From Prevotella sp. HUN102 (lineage in GTDB: Bacteria; Bacteroidota; Bacteroidia; Bacteroidales; Bacteroidaceae), in contig NZ_JIAF01000001.1 in the NCBI RefSeq assembly GCF_000688375.1, positions 372,001 through 436,000 on the forward strand: a DNA stretch of 64,000 nucleotides, read 5' to 3'. The notes under the pieces are model-generated. The model did not search any database. It had not been told where the DNA came from and saw only the letters and a program-made list of their open reading frames with translations. Positions 32,876 through 42,235 of this stretch are shown in pieces. The translations under genes and the position numbers were made by a program. How positions within the stretch are numbered: position 1 is the first letter of the stretch; every line of letters starts with the position of its first letter.

Positions 32876-34234
32876 ATGCTTATGATGAAGCGTAAGATAT
32901 ACCAGACTCTCCTTGAATGGAAGGACAGGAGACAGGGTGAGACGGCACTGATGATAGAAGGTGCGCGCCGTGTGGGGAAAAGCTATATCGTCGAGGAATT
33001 TGCAAGAAGGGAATATGAATCGTACATCATCGTCGATTTCAACCATATAGATGCGGAGACGATGGACATATTCGAGCAGTACCTCCCGCAGCTTGACCGG
33101 TTTTTCCAACTGCTTCAGCTGAAGACGGGCGTCAGGCTGACGGAGCGCAGGTCGCTCATCGTCTTTGACGAGGTGCAGCTCTATCCCAAGGCGCGCGCCG
33201 CCATCAAGTACCTTGTCAAGGACGGCCGCTATGACTACATAGAGACCGGCTCGCTGGTGAGTATCAGGAAGAACTCAAAGGGGATTGTCATACCCAGCGA
33301 GGAACACACCGTACAGATGCACCCGATGGACTTCGAGGAGTTCCTGTGGGCAATGGGCGAGGAAATGCTGGCGCCATACATAAGGGATTGCTTTGAGAGG
33401 AAAGCCCCGATGGGGCCCATCCACCGCAAGGCGATGGAATGGCTGCGTCTGTACATGATTGTGGGGGGAATGCCGCAGGCGGTGGCAAAGTATGCCGCTA
33501 CAAAGGATTTCGACTCGGTGGACGAGACCAAGCGCGACATACTGACGCTTTACCGGAACGACATTCACCAGTATGCCGACAATGACGAGATAAAGGTGGT
33601 GTCCATCTTTGACGGGATTCCGGGACAGCTGCAGCGGCATGAGAAGAAGTTCAGGCTTTCCTCCATATCCACGTCCGCGCGCATGAGGGAATACGAGTCG
33701 GCGTTCGTGTGGCTGAGCGAGGCAAAGATCGTGAACTGCTGCTTCAACACCACCGAGCCGAGCATCGGCCTGCGGCTCAACGACGAGCGCACCACGCTCA
33801 AGTGCTACATGGCGGACACGGGGCTTCTCGTCAGCCACGCCTTTGACGAGCGCGGCATCGTAGCACAGGAGATATACACCAAACTGCTGCTGGGCAAGCT
33901 TGAAATCAACAGGGGCATGCTCGTTGAAAATTTAGTTGCACAGATGCTCCGTTCAAGCGGGCACAACCTGTATTTCTTCTCGCAGTCGGACAATGAGAAT
34001 GCGGAGAACCGCATGGAGATAGATTTTCTCATAGCCAAGTCAAGGATTACAAGCAAGCACAACATTTCCCCCATAGAGGTGAAGTCGGGCAAGGGCTATA
34101 CGCTGACCTCCCTGCGCAAGTGCATGAGGAAATACGGCAATTACCTTGCCACTCCCTATGTTCTCCATGACGGCGACATTAAAGCGGAAGACGGCATCGT
34201 CTACCTTCCTCTATATATGACAGGCTTGCTTTAA
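32876..34234 (+). CDS. AAA_14/DUF4143 family ATPase
   Basis: 452 aa. The N-terminal P-loop domain has Walker A GARRVGKS (about 27-34) and Walker B SLIVFDEVQ (about 98-106). The sensor region ETGSLVSI follows, and the C-terminal half is DUF4143, a restriction-endonuclease-like fold with EIDFLIAKS and PIEVKSGKG near the end (E-D and E-x-K type residues). Such proteins are frequent in Bacteroidetes, often on mobile elements, with no settled role. Three ATGs (32876, 32882, 32885) are possible starts. It is a single-gene unit, oriented opposite to its neighbours, with a repeat-decorated promoter; it may be ICE cargo. Confidence 0.88.
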   Translation: MLMMKRKIYQTLLEWKDRRQGETALMIEGARRVGKSYIVEEFARREYESYIIVDFNHIDAETMDIFEQYLPQLDRFFQLLQLKTGVRLTERRSLIVFDEVQLYPKARAAIKYLVKDGRYDYIETGSLVSIRKNSKGIVIPSEEHTVQMHPMDFEEFLWAMGEEMLAPYIRDCFERKAPMGPIHRKAMEWLRLYMIVGGMPQAVAKYAATKDFDSVDETKRDILTLYRNDIHQYADNDEIKVVSIFDGIPGQLQRHEKKFRLSSISTSARMREYESAFVWLSEAKIVNCCFNTTEPSIGLRLNDERTTLKCYMADTGLLVSHAFDERGIVAQEIYTKLLLGKLEINRGMLVENLVAQMLRSSGHNLYFFSQSDNENAENRMEIDFLIAKSRITSKHNISPIEVKSGKGYTLTSLRKCMRKYGNYLATPYVLHDGDIKAEDGIVYLPLYMTGLL

Positions 34235-34413
34235 TCGAAGCGAGAATCATATAGGAGTCTGTAATTGCAATGACACTGATAATAGACAATAAAGCAGTAT
34301 CTGATTTCTATTGCATTATCATTGTTGAGTGATGCACAAGAATCTACATGAAAAAGGAGAGATGTCTAACCTGTAGTCAATCAAGTTTTAACCTCTCTCA
34401 CTTTGGAGGAGTG

Positions 34414-34480
34414 TCCGAAAGTGGCGGAAACCAGTCTATCCCCTCTCGTTTGTGTGAGAGGGCGATTATGGACTTTCGGA
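34414..34480. other. Two-stem structured element between convergent genes
   Basis: The outer arms TCCGAAAGT (34414-34422) and ACTTTCGGA (34472-34480) are perfect. Inside, CCCTCTC/GAGAGGG (34441-34447 with 34456-34462) is a second stem. It lies 11 bp after the lipoprotein stop codon. It may be a terminator for either gene or a small structured RNA; no T run is seen. Confidence 0.5.
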
Positions 34481-34490
34481 TGATGCCCCT

Positions 34491-35180
34491 CTACTCTCCG
34501 GGATAGTCTTCATTATTCCATCTCCATTGCTCTACTTTCCAGCCTTTCTTTTTAAGTTCAGTCACCTGAGTCGGTGTAAGTTTCTGCGTGTCGCCTTCTT
34601 TCGTGTTCTTGAACATGAGTGTACCATTCCCGACTTTAGGCAGTTTCACGCTTTCATAGGTGAGCCTGTTCTTAAAACAAGTAACGGCTTTCAACCGCGT
34701 ACAAGCACTTGCGTTGAGCAAAGTCAGTTGGTTGGCGGAACAATCCAAATACTCCAACTGCACACAGCCATTTACGTTCAGGGAAGTCAGCAGATTATAT
34801 CCGCACCTCAAGGTCTTTAGGTGTTTGTTTCCTCTTACGTCCAAGCGGGTCAATTTTATTCCGTAGCATTCAAGATGTGTAACCCTCCCCGTAATCGTGA
34901 TGGTTTGGGTCACTACCCTATACGTTCTAAGAGACATATGCTCCCATTCACGCCTTACCTCAGTAGCACCCTTTACCAAAGGTTCATCGTCTTTGGCAAA
35001 AAGAAACTGAATCTCTTCGCCCACCGGTGCAGCAGTGGTCATCACCATGCCATCCGGAACGGGCGGTGCCTCGTCTTTATCATCATTCGAACAGGCTGCC
35101 AGCATCAAGTTTATTGTCATCACCATAGCAAGGGTGTAAACTGTTTGTGCAAAGTTTGTGCAAAATCTTGTTACCTTCAT
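34491..35180 (-). CDS. Leucine-rich repeat lipoprotein
   Basis: 229 aa. The signal peptide ends in a lipobox (LMLAAC, Cys about residue 30), so the protein is likely a lipoprotein in the outer membrane. The middle has about four internalin-type repeats of 21 residues (LTRLDVRGNKHLKTLRC, LTSLNVNGCVQLEYLDC), and the C-terminus ends NNEDYPGE. It is a short member of this family and could bind peptides or host proteins. It is encoded within the ICE upstream of the mob genes and has its own unit; it is probably cargo. Confidence 0.83.
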   Translation of the reverse strand: MKVTRFCTNFAQTVYTLAMVMTINLMLAACSNDDKDEAPPVPDGMVMTTAAPVGEEIQFLFAKDDEPLVKGATEVRREWEHMSLRTYRVVTQTITITGRVTHLECYGIKLTRLDVRGNKHLKTLRCGYNLLTSLNVNGCVQLEYLDCSANQLTLLNASACTRLKAVTCFKNRLTYESVKLPKVGNGTLMFKNTKEGDTQKLTPTQVTELKKKGWKVEQWRWNNEDYPGE

Positions 35181-35271
35181 AGTTTGCTCGCTTAAGAATT
35201 TTTTCTACTATTGCAGAAACAACAATAGTGTTGTCTTTGCGAAGTGATTATTGTAAGTTATCAACAACATT

Positions 35272-35724
35272 TTATCTCCAGAAAGCCCTGATGATTCTGA
35301 ATACAGCCCATAACAGCGTAAAAGGCGCAATGAAGAAGCCGACGATGGTGAACAAGGCCAACTTGAATATATAATATGCCGTCCACTGCCCGTCTGTCCC
35401 TGCCATCATCTTATATGGCATGATATCCTCTACGAACATGTAGCCTGCCCATACAGCCATCAGCAGATAGCCTGTCATCCACTGCCTGTCGGGAGATTCC
35501 TTGGTTGACAGGAAATTAAGTTTGTAGCCAATGACAAACAAGACTATGAGAAATGCGAGGTTGAGGATGCTCCGGTGAATCTCGTTCCGCTTTCTTCTCT
35601 GATAGCATGACTTGCAGAGGATGGGGCGATATTGGGATGCACATTCCGTACACAGCCCCTTGCCACAATCTACACATCGTGCCACAGCTGGTTCGTGTGG
35701 ATGATTGAAACAATTCATGAGCAA
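35272..35724 (-). CDS. B-box-like zinc-finger membrane protein
   Basis: 150 aa (a second ATG two codons in is possible). The N-terminal 45 residues carry a zinc-finger pattern, CFNHP-x6-CVDCGKGLCTEC-x9-CKSC, like the B-box/zf found in bacterial membrane proteins. Three hydrophobic helices follow (LAFLIVLFVIGY, YLLMAVWAGYMFVE, ALFTIVGFFIAPFTLLWAVF). It is probably an inner-membrane protein with a cytoplasmic metal-binding head. The role is unknown; its place just before mobC in transcription order is suggestive but not informative. Confidence 0.8.
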   Translation of the reverse strand: MLMNCFNHPHEPAVARCVDCGKGLCTECASQYRPILCKSCYQRRKRNEIHRSILNLAFLIVLFVIGYKLNFLSTKESPDRQWMTGYLLMAVWAGYMFVEDIMPYKMMAGTDGQWTAYYIFKLALFTIVGFFIAPFTLLWAVFRIIRAFWR

Positions 35725-35851
35725 TTACATTTTATTATTTTGCGAAAATACAATTTTTTTTTGATAACAAGCAAGGAGCCCTATCATTATTTATAGGTAT
35801 TTATACTGATTTTCCCGTATCATCCCATCTGCCATTCAATTGTAAGAGCCG

Positions 35852-37873
35852 TCATTCTTCCTGTTTGTCCTCCTTGGGAATCAGGTGAGCCAAGTCCGGA
35901 TCGTTCTTGATACGCTCCATTTCATCCTCTATTATCCTCAGCACATCTTTCTTGATTCTGCTGTAATTGCGTTCTATCTGCTGCTGCATGATGTCATTCC
36001 CGTCTTCATCCCTGAACTCATTAATAACCGGAATCTTCCTGTATGCCCTCATCTCATCGGAAACCTTTTGGGTATCCACGATAATTCTGGAGTGGAATAT
36101 CTTCTGGTCTATCTCCTCACCGAAATTGTCGGCCACACTGCCGACGAACGTTCCCTGTGAGAGGTTTGCTATCTTGGAGGCCGGAATAAGGGAGTCAAGC
36201 TGCGTGTTGATGGATGTTGACGTATCCTGCCGGTTGATGGAAAGCGACTGCCGTTGCTGGAGGATTTTGCCAAAGCGTTCGGAAAGGTTCTTGGCGGTTT
36301 CTCCCACCACCTGCCCGCTGAACACATTGCCTACCGTGTTCTGTATGACCTTCGCCTCCTTGTCCCCATAGTCCCTTGCCAGCTGCGAGAAGTCCTGAAA
36401 GCCCAAGCACACCGCCACCTTGTTGCTTCGTGCCGTGGCTATCAGATTGTCTATGCCCCTGAAGTAGATGGTGGGAAGCTCGTCTATGATGATGGAGCTC
36501 TTCAGCTGTCCTTTCTTGTTCACGAGCTTCACGATCCTGCTGTTGTACAGCCCCAGCGCCGCGGAGTAGATGTTCTGGCGGTCGGGATTGTTGCCCACGC
36601 ACAGGACTTTCGGATGTTCGGGATTGTTCAGGTCAAGCGTGAAGTCGTCTCCCGTCATCACCCAGTAGAGCTGCGGCGAAATCATACGGGAAAGCGGAAT
36701 CTTTGCCGATGCTATCTGTCCCTGCAGCTGGTCCTGCGCGCCGCCCTGCCATGCGTCCATAAACGGGGAGAGGTAGTTCTCCAACGAGGGATAGGAGGTG
36801 AGAATCGTGAAGATGTCGGCATACGGCTTGTTGAGGAACTCGATGGCGTGGGGGAAGGTGCAGTATTCCCCGTCCCTGTATATCCTCAGATACCAGATGA
36901 TGGCCGCCAGCAGGATAATCGGCGACTCCACGAAAAAATCTCCCTGTTTCTGTATCCATGTCTTGTTCAGGTTGAGCATGATGGTATATGCCGACTCATA
37001 GGCGTCGCTGATGTCCGACATGAACCTGGGATTGATGGGATTGCAGCGGTGCGATCGTCTCGGGTCGTCGAAGTTGATGACGTAGAACTCAGGCCTTACC
37101 CTGTATTTGTCCGTGTTCCTAAGCAACTCGTTATAGGCGATGACCGAGAGGTCGTCGAACTTATAGTCGTAGATATACACGGCAAATCCCTTGGATATCT
37201 GCTGCCTGATGAAGCTGTTCACCACCGCATAGCTCTTTCCCGAACCCGGCGTGCCGAGCACGATGGTGGCGCGGAACGGGTTTACCACATTGATCCAGCC
37301 GTCCCACTCCCGGCCCTGAAAGACGAAGCGTGTCGGCAGGTTTACGGAGTATTCGTTCTCCATGAGGCGCGTTTCCTGCATGAAACTCTCGTTGGCAGTG
37401 TTGAACACGTCTTCCATCAGGTTATGCCTGAACATGCGGCTGATCCAGACGCCCGCCATCAGCAGGAGAATGTATCCGGCCGACAGAACGGAGGCATACA
37501 GTGCCATGACGGTAACGGCAGGCAGCGGCAGGTCAAGCAGCCACCAGTTCATGAAGAACAGCACGAGGCCCGGAAGAAAGACGGCGTATATCCTCTCCCA
37601 AGTCATCTCCCGGTTCTTCACACCTTTGGTCCCCAGGCAGGACAGGGCGAGGAATATCAGGGCGAACACCTTCGTAAGGAGCAGGCTCCTGAACAGCCCT
37701 GCGGTCCGCTGGAAATTCATCAGTATCCTGTCAAAGATGCCGAACTGAACGTTCAGTTCCACAAAAGCCTGATAGCAGTACCAGTAAATGTGAATCACTA
37801 CGAATATAATAGAGATGGCACGCATGAACTCCATGACCTTTGCCAATCCCCGTAAGTCATCTTCCTGTTGCAT
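35852..37873 (-). CDS. mobC: Type IV coupling protein MobC (VirD4/TraG family)
   Basis: 673 aa. About four N-terminal membrane helices (20-35, 65-80, 98-115, 120-145) are followed by a large ATPase domain with Walker A GTPGSGKS (207-214) and Walker B SSIIIDELPTI (about 455-465), then an acidic C-terminal tail. It links the relaxosome to the mating channel and pumps the DNA strand. It closely matches the CTnDOT MobC layout, and the order mobA-mobB-mobC is the standard one. The frame is complete, so this part of the transfer machinery is intact. Confidence 0.92.
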   Translation of the reverse strand: MQQEDDLRGLAKVMEFMRAISIIFVVIHIYWYCYQAFVELNVQFGIFDRILMNFQRTAGLFRSLLLTKVFALIFLALSCLGTKGVKNREMTWERIYAVFLPGLVLFFMNWWLLDLPLPAVTVMALYASVLSAGYILLLMAGVWISRMFRHNLMEDVFNTANESFMQETRLMENEYSVNLPTRFVFQGREWDGWINVVNPFRATIVLGTPGSGKSYAVVNSFIRQQISKGFAVYIYDYKFDDLSVIAYNELLRNTDKYRVRPEFYVINFDDPRRSHRCNPINPRFMSDISDAYESAYTIMLNLNKTWIQKQGDFFVESPIILLAAIIWYLRIYRDGEYCTFPHAIEFLNKPYADIFTILTSYPSLENYLSPFMDAWQGGAQDQLQGQIASAKIPLSRMISPQLYWVMTGDDFTLDLNNPEHPKVLCVGNNPDRQNIYSAALGLYNSRIVKLVNKKGQLKSSIIIDELPTIYFRGIDNLIATARSNKVAVCLGFQDFSQLARDYGDKEAKVIQNTVGNVFSGQVVGETAKNLSERFGKILQQRQSLSINRQDTSTSINTQLDSLIPASKIANLSQGTFVGSVADNFGEEIDQKIFHSRIIVDTQKVSDEMRAYRKIPVINEFRDEDGNDIMQQQIERNYSRIKKDVLRIIEDEMERIKNDPDLAHLIPKEDKQEE

Positions 37874-37890
37874 GGTCGTATTTTTTTGAT

Positions 37891-39144
37891 TTATGAGATG
37901 CCGTTTGAGCGGCGTTTCCTCTTCTTTTTCCCTTGCATCCTCCGCGCAAAGGCCTCTTCCTCGTGGTCAGGGCCGGTCGGTTCGAAACTGAACAGTCCGA
38001 AAGCCTGTTCTATTGTCTCTCCCCAATCCATTCCGTCCGAAAGGCTGTTTCCCTCAGCCGTGCCCCGGTTCTCTGCATCCGTAGTTATGGTCGGTTCATT
38101 GAACAGTCTTTCGAACATGTTGGCGGAGCATTCCTTTCCAATCCGTGAACCGTTGAACACCTCCCTGTTCCCGTGGTCGATGAATGTCACCCCGTATATG
38201 CGGCCTGTCCCGCTTTTACGGAAGATTACGTCGATGCCTTTGGCGGCCAGCAGTCTTGCGAACTTATCCCTGTCGTGCCGGCAGCCGTGCATGGCAATCC
38301 TTATACTGTCGGCTGCCACCGGTTTCCGTCCGTTCCGCTTGAAGGCACGCAGGTTACGGGCGATACGCCTTTCGATGCCATCATAGCCGAACCGCTCTCC
38401 GATGAGTGAGGATTTTATCGGGGTACAGGCCGGTGTTCCCTTCCCGTCAGTTACCGTATATATGATACCCCGATAGGGCTTTCCGTCAAACTCTCCTTTC
38501 ACCTGCTTTGCGTCGATGTTGAAGCAGGACAGCAGGGCACTGTATTCGCCGAACGACCGGTAGCCGTAGGAGGAGAACACGCTTTTCAGGATGTTCGACA
38601 CCTGCGTCTTGACATCCCCGGCGCGGTAGTCCGCTTTTTTAAGATACGGCTCCGGCAGTTCCTTTCCCTTGTCCGCCACCTGCTGCAGTCCGAACTCCGC
38701 CTCCAGGTCCCGGCAGACCTTCATTGAGCGGTTCCATTCATAGGCATCGGAAATCTTCTCCCCGTTTTCCTTTACGCAGGTGGAGACGATGTGTATATGC
38801 CTCCGCTCGATGTCCTCATGTATATATACGACATAGGGTTGGTCGCCATATCCCATCCTGCGCATATATTCCTCTGCCAGAGTCTTGAACTCCCCATCCG
38901 TCAGATGGTCTTCGGGCGTGGGGTTGAGGGAGATGTGCAATATCGGCTTCTCGGTGTTCCTGTTGGCAAGCAGGTAATTCTCAAAGGACAGCAGGGTGTT
39001 CCGAAGGGTGTTCCCGCCGTCTGCTTCCATATCCGCGATGATACGGTTACCATGAATGATGCGGGCCGTCCCCTCATCCACTTTTCTCTGATTGTAGATG
39101 ATTGCTCCATACAGCGAAACGCCCCTGTTAATCTTTACCACCAT
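37891..39144 (-). CDS. mobB: Relaxase MobB
   Basis: 417 aa. The start is placed at ATG 39144 (MVVKINRGVSLYGAIIYN), which leaves a 1-bp gap to the mobA stop; an upstream ATG at 39156 would overlap mobA. The relaxase histidine triad is visible as His109 plus HIH (116-118) in HEDIERRHIHIVST, and a candidate nicking Tyr is near the N-terminus (SLYGAIIY). The enzyme nicks oriT and stays bound to the 5' end. The C-terminal 150 residues are basic and end KKRKRRSNGIS. The gene is intact. Confidence 0.9.
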   Translation of the reverse strand: MVVKINRGVSLYGAIIYNQRKVDEGTARIIHGNRIIADMEADGGNTLRNTLLSFENYLLANRNTEKPILHISLNPTPEDHLTDGEFKTLAEEYMRRMGYGDQPYVVYIHEDIERRHIHIVSTCVKENGEKISDAYEWNRSMKVCRDLEAEFGLQQVADKGKELPEPYLKKADYRAGDVKTQVSNILKSVFSSYGYRSFGEYSALLSCFNIDAKQVKGEFDGKPYRGIIYTVTDGKGTPACTPIKSSLIGERFGYDGIERRIARNLRAFKRNGRKPVAADSIRIAMHGCRHDRDKFARLLAAKGIDVIFRKSGTGRIYGVTFIDHGNREVFNGSRIGKECSANMFERLFNEPTITTDAENRGTAEGNSLSDGMDWGETIEQAFGLFSFEPTGPDHEEEAFARRMQGKKKRKRRSNGIS

Positions 39145-39145
39145 G

Positions 39146-39595
39146 TTATTTACCATTTTCTGTGTGGTCCAAGTATCTGTTCCTGTATTCCTGCGTAAGC
39201 GAGACGACCTGCCTGCTCAGCATGACCAGTTCGAGAGTAGCCTTTTCAAGTTTGCGAAGCAGTACGAACGCACGCTTGTCCCCGAAGTTCTTCTTCACGG
39301 CCTTTACCGTCTGGTTGTAGTTGTTGCCTACTGCCTGGAACTGATGATAGAAATTAGTCAATCGGATGTAATAGTCCATCGTGGCCTTGTCTATCCTCAC
39401 TACCTTCAGTTCCCTTTCAAGCAGCACGGTCTTGATGAACCTTGCCCTTTGCGTCATGCCCGATTTCTGGAAAAGTGCCTCAAACCTCCCTTTCTCCTCC
39501 GCATTCAGTTTGATGCCGTATCGGAATACGGCAGGGTCGGACTTGCGCTTGCGTCCGGCCTTATGTTTCCTGTCATTGCCGTTTTTCTCTGTCAT
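39146..39595 (-). CDS. mobA: Relaxosome protein MobA (ribbon-helix-helix type)
   Basis: 149 aa, basic N-terminus (RKHKAGRKRKSD), then a ribbon-helix-helix-like part (YGIKLNAEEKGRFEALFQKS) and a long helical C-terminus with GNNYNQTVKAVKK, as in BmgB/MobA-type accessory proteins. It probably binds oriT and recruits MobB. It is encoded directly next to the oriT-like palindrome and is the first gene of the mob operon. Confidence 0.88.
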   Translation of the reverse strand: MTEKNGNDRKHKAGRKRKSDPAVFRYGIKLNAEEKGRFEALFQKSGMTQRARFIKTVLLERELKVVRIDKATMDYYIRLTNFYHQFQAVGNNYNQTVKAVKKNFGDKRAFVLLRKLEKATLELVMLSRQVVSLTQEYRNRYLDHTENGK

Positions 39596-39675
39596 ACCTC
39601 ACGATTTTATATTTTTTCTGTCTGTCTGCGTATTCACGACTTTGGAGTGAATGGACCCGAGCTGCCAGGCGAGCG

Positions 39676-39729
39676 GCAAGTTGTTTTGGGATGCCCGATT
39701 CATTTCGGGCGTCCCAAAACACAACTTGC
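39676..39729. other. oriT-like palindrome between mobA and traA
   Basis: The arms 39676-39698 and 39705-39729 match over about 23 positions (GCAAGTTG, then TTTTGGGA, then GCCCGA), apart from one TG insertion and one T/C difference. It lies 80 bp upstream of mobA between the divergent mob and tra operons, the expected place for oriT in CTnDOT-type elements. A small hairpin TGTTC-GCTT-GAACA follows at 39734-39747. The nick site is not assigned. Confidence 0.6.
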
Positions 39730-39747
39730 TATGTTCGCTTGAACATG

Positions 39748-40135
39748 AATTTTCCTGTCGTCAAATTGTGCTTCGCCCTGTATGCGGACTGCACGGTAGG
39801 ATTTGACGGTCAGACGGAACGAATCCGCTTCGGCGGCAAAGTTACAGGTAAGGAATCAAATACGGAACAGGCGGAATGATGCAACGGAATGACAAATGGT
39901 GACATATGTCGACAATACACGGAAAAGGACTCTGAAAGTCGTTTTTTCTGTGTTTATTTGCAGTATGGATGCATCAGTGCAGGACTGACTTCGTGCGCTC
40001 ATGCCTGTGTGAAGCCACTTGTTCAAGCCTTCATACAGTCATACATTCATACAGGAAGTATTGATGGCATGGATATGTTCCGCCATTCACCGGTGCAGAC
40101 ACACATTACTGCATACAACTTAAAACATACGGATT
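39748..40135. other. Non-coding spacer between oriT and traA
   Basis: No credible gene and no complete Bacteroidetes promoter. The sequence TTTATTTGC near 39955 is the nearest -7-like word. This region should contain the tra operon promoter. Confidence 0.4.
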
Positions 40136-40891
40136 ATGAAAAAAGAAACGTTATTCGTTGCCCTGAGCAACCAGAAGGGAGGCGTGGGAAAGTCTGCCTT
40201 CACCGTACTGCTGGCAGGCTACCTGCATTATCTCAAAGACAAGAACGTGGCGGTGGTGGACTGTGATTCCCCGCAGCACAGCCTGTGTCGCATGAGGGAG
40301 AGGGACATGCAGGCCATAGAGCAGAATCCACATTACCGGCAACTCCTTGTAAGGCAATGGGAGCATATCAGGAAGAAGGCCTATCCCGTCGTGGGTGCGA
40401 CGCCCGACAAGGCAAGGGAGGCTGCCGACGAGCTTGCCCGGGACGGTGACTTCGACATTATCCTCGTGGATCTTCCCGGAACGATGGGCACACAGGGGGT
40501 GTTCAGCACCATTGTCAACATGGACTACGTCATCACGCCCATCATTGCTGACCGTATCGTGATGCAGAGCAGCCTGGCTTTCTCCACCACGGTACTGGAC
40601 TATATCAGGGGAAAGAGTGATATTCCCCTGAAGGACATCCTGTTCTTCTGGAACAGGCAGGACCGGCGTGCTTCAACGGAGATATTCGACATCTACAACG
40701 GTATCATCAGACAGCTGGGACTGACGGTGCTCAATACTGTCGTGCCGGAAACGAGGCGTTATGACAAGGAGCTTTCCATAAAGGGAAGAAGTTTTTTCCG
40801 CTGCACGCTGCTGCCTCCGCCGGCTGGTCTGCTTAAGGGCAGCGGCTTGGCGGAACTGGCGGAAGAGGTGATTGCAAAACTCAAGATATAG
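40136..40891 (+). CDS. traA: TraA, ParA-family ATPase
   Basis: 251 aa. Deviant Walker A KGGVGKS (14-20) with the signature Lys, then AVVDCDSPQHS (about 39-49) and IILVDLPGTMG (about 107-117). It is a soluble MinD/ParA-type ATPase that begins the tra operon of CTnDOT-like ICEs. A role in positioning or stability of the element is presumed. traB starts 4 bp downstream. Confidence 0.9.
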   Translation: MKKETLFVALSNQKGGVGKSAFTVLLAGYLHYLKDKNVAVVDCDSPQHSLCRMRERDMQAIEQNPHYRQLLVRQWEHIRKKAYPVVGATPDKAREAADELARDGDFDIILVDLPGTMGTQGVFSTIVNMDYVITPIIADRIVMQSSLAFSTTVLDYIRGKSDIPLKDILFFWNRQDRRASTEIFDIYNGIIRQLGLTVLNTVVPETRRYDKELSIKGRSFFRCTLLPPPAGLLKGSGLAELAEEVIAKLKI

Positions 40892-40895
40892 GGAT

Positions 40896-41345
40896 ATGGC
40901 AAGGAAAAAGATAGAGGTAAACGAGGAGGTCCTGAAGGAAATCATGACAGGCGACCTGCCCGTCTTTGGCAAGGAGCAGCCTGTAAGGGAGACTGTACGG
41001 GAAAGACGGGAGGCAGACTCCTCTGAATCCCGGGAAAAAGAGAACGAGGCCGTAAACAATCCAAAGGCTGATGCTGCTCAGGCAGCCAATGAGGGAAGTG
41101 GAAATAAAGTCCGATATACAGAGAGGGAATACAGGGAACGTTTTCTTGCGGCAGGAAATATCACCCAGCGCAGCCAGACCTATGTCAGCCGTGAGAATTA
41201 TGAGCGTATAAGACGTTTCCTGCCGGTAATAGCTCCCGATGCCAGCATATCAGGGTATGTCAACAATGTACTGACACGCCATCTGGAAGAGTGCCGGGAA
41301 CTGGTCAATGAATTGTATAACCGTGAAATATCAAAACCTTTATGA
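40896..41345 (+). CDS. traB: TraB, DUF3408 family
   Basis: 149 aa from ATG 40896 (MARKKIEVNEEVLKEIM); a longer frame to 40872 overlaps traA and is unlikely. An acidic and disordered N-terminal half precedes a conserved C-terminal DUF3408 domain (YVSRENYERIRRFLPVIA, then SISGYVNNVLTRHLEE), which resembles ribbon-helix-helix DNA-binding proteins. It overlaps the next gene by 4 bp, so translation is coupled. Confidence 0.87.
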   Translation: MARKKIEVNEEVLKEIMTGDLPVFGKEQPVRETVRERREADSSESREKENEAVNNPKADAAQAANEGSGNKVRYTEREYRERFLAAGNITQRSQTYVSRENYERIRRFLPVIAPDASISGYVNNVLTRHLEECRELVNELYNREISKPL

Positions 41346-42085
41346 ATATGGAAAAGTATTTATATCTCTTTGTCAAGACGGTGTGCTTCGCATACCTGTC
41401 GTGGCGTTTATGGATTTTCCTGTTTTGCCGTTCCTCCGCCTTATGGGGCAGACTCATCGCATGGGCAAGACTGATACATAGTGAAATGGCAAAAAGGCGA
41501 ATGGTCAATATGAAAAAAGAAAGGCGGAAGCCTGTGATGCAGTCGCAAGCCATTAATGGCAGGGAGGAAGAGGTGATCGGCAAGACAAAGATCGTTTACC
41601 TTGAAGATCCTGAGAGGCGTGATGTCGAACCGGTCCGTAGTGAACCGCTTCCTGCTTCGGATTTTATAGGTGAAGACGATGAAATCTCGGACGATGAGGT
41701 GGAGAACAGTCTGTCTGCCAGGCATGGATCTGTCAACGACATTCTTAGTGAGGAGGAAAAAAGGGAAATGATGGAACCTGTCGGCGCGGAGCCTGATGCT
41801 GATTTTTCGGAAGCCCTGACCTATGAGGATATGAAAAACGTGGCGGATGTGCTGACGGCACAGGGTAATGTCTCCGAAGAAAACTGTATCAGGGCTGCAA
41901 AGACCTTATACAACATCCGGCAAACGGACATGTTTGGTTTTATGACCTCTCAAATCGGCAATATGGAGCTGGTGGAGAATCTGCTCAGGGAATGTCTTGA
42001 CGAGCAGGGAACGCCACTGAAAAAAAGAAAAAAGATGCAGGATGCAAAGAAAACAGAAATATTTGATTGGAATAAATTTGTTTGA
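41342..42085 (+). CDS. Tra operon third gene, TraC/TraD-type membrane-anchored protein
   Basis: 247 aa. One N-terminal membrane helix (YLYLFVKTVCFAYLSWRLWIF region), then a basic stretch and a long acidic soluble part, with a conserved C-terminal block (LTYEDMKNVADVLTAQGN, then LYNIRQTDMFGF). Length and position fit TraC or TraD of CTnDOT-like ICEs; I cannot decide which. In intact relatives traE would follow shortly. Here the operon is broken by an antisense block of about 13 kb. Confidence 0.7.
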   Translation: MNMEKYLYLFVKTVCFAYLSWRLWIFLFCRSSALWGRLIAWARLIHSEMAKRRMVNMKKERRKPVMQSQAINGREEEVIGKTKIVYLEDPERRDVEPVRSEPLPASDFIGEDDEISDDEVENSLSARHGSVNDILSEEEKREMMEPVGAEPDADFSEALTYEDMKNVADVLTAQGNVSEENCIRAAKTLYNIRQTDMFGFMTSQIGNMELVENLLRECLDEQGTPLKKRKKMQDAKKTEIFDWNKFV

Positions 42086-42131
42086 TGTAAAAGATTTACA
42101 GGTGCATAAATCGGGATATGAAAAGTAAATA

Positions 42132-42187
42132 GTAGGAATGTAGTCAGGGGAAGATATAAATATTACCATACTCTGACTACATTCTAC
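42132..42187. repeat. Imperfect inverted repeat at the tra/cargo junction
   Basis: GTAGGAATGTAGTCAG (42132-42147) and CTGACTACATTCTAC (42173-42187) pair with one bulge across a 25-nt loop. It lies between the third tra gene and the convergent cargo operon. It could be a terminator or a trace of the insertion. Confidence 0.5.
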
Positions 42188-42235
42188 ATAGCAATTTCAG
42201 AATATTACTTCTTTTTTCTGTTGAAGCCCATATCG

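Noticed and set aside
36254..37855. 533-codon plus-strand open frame
   Set aside because: It lies fully antisense to mobC, whose motifs are complete; the translation is His/Glu/Gln-rich with no family character, as expected of a shadow frame in GC-rich DNA.
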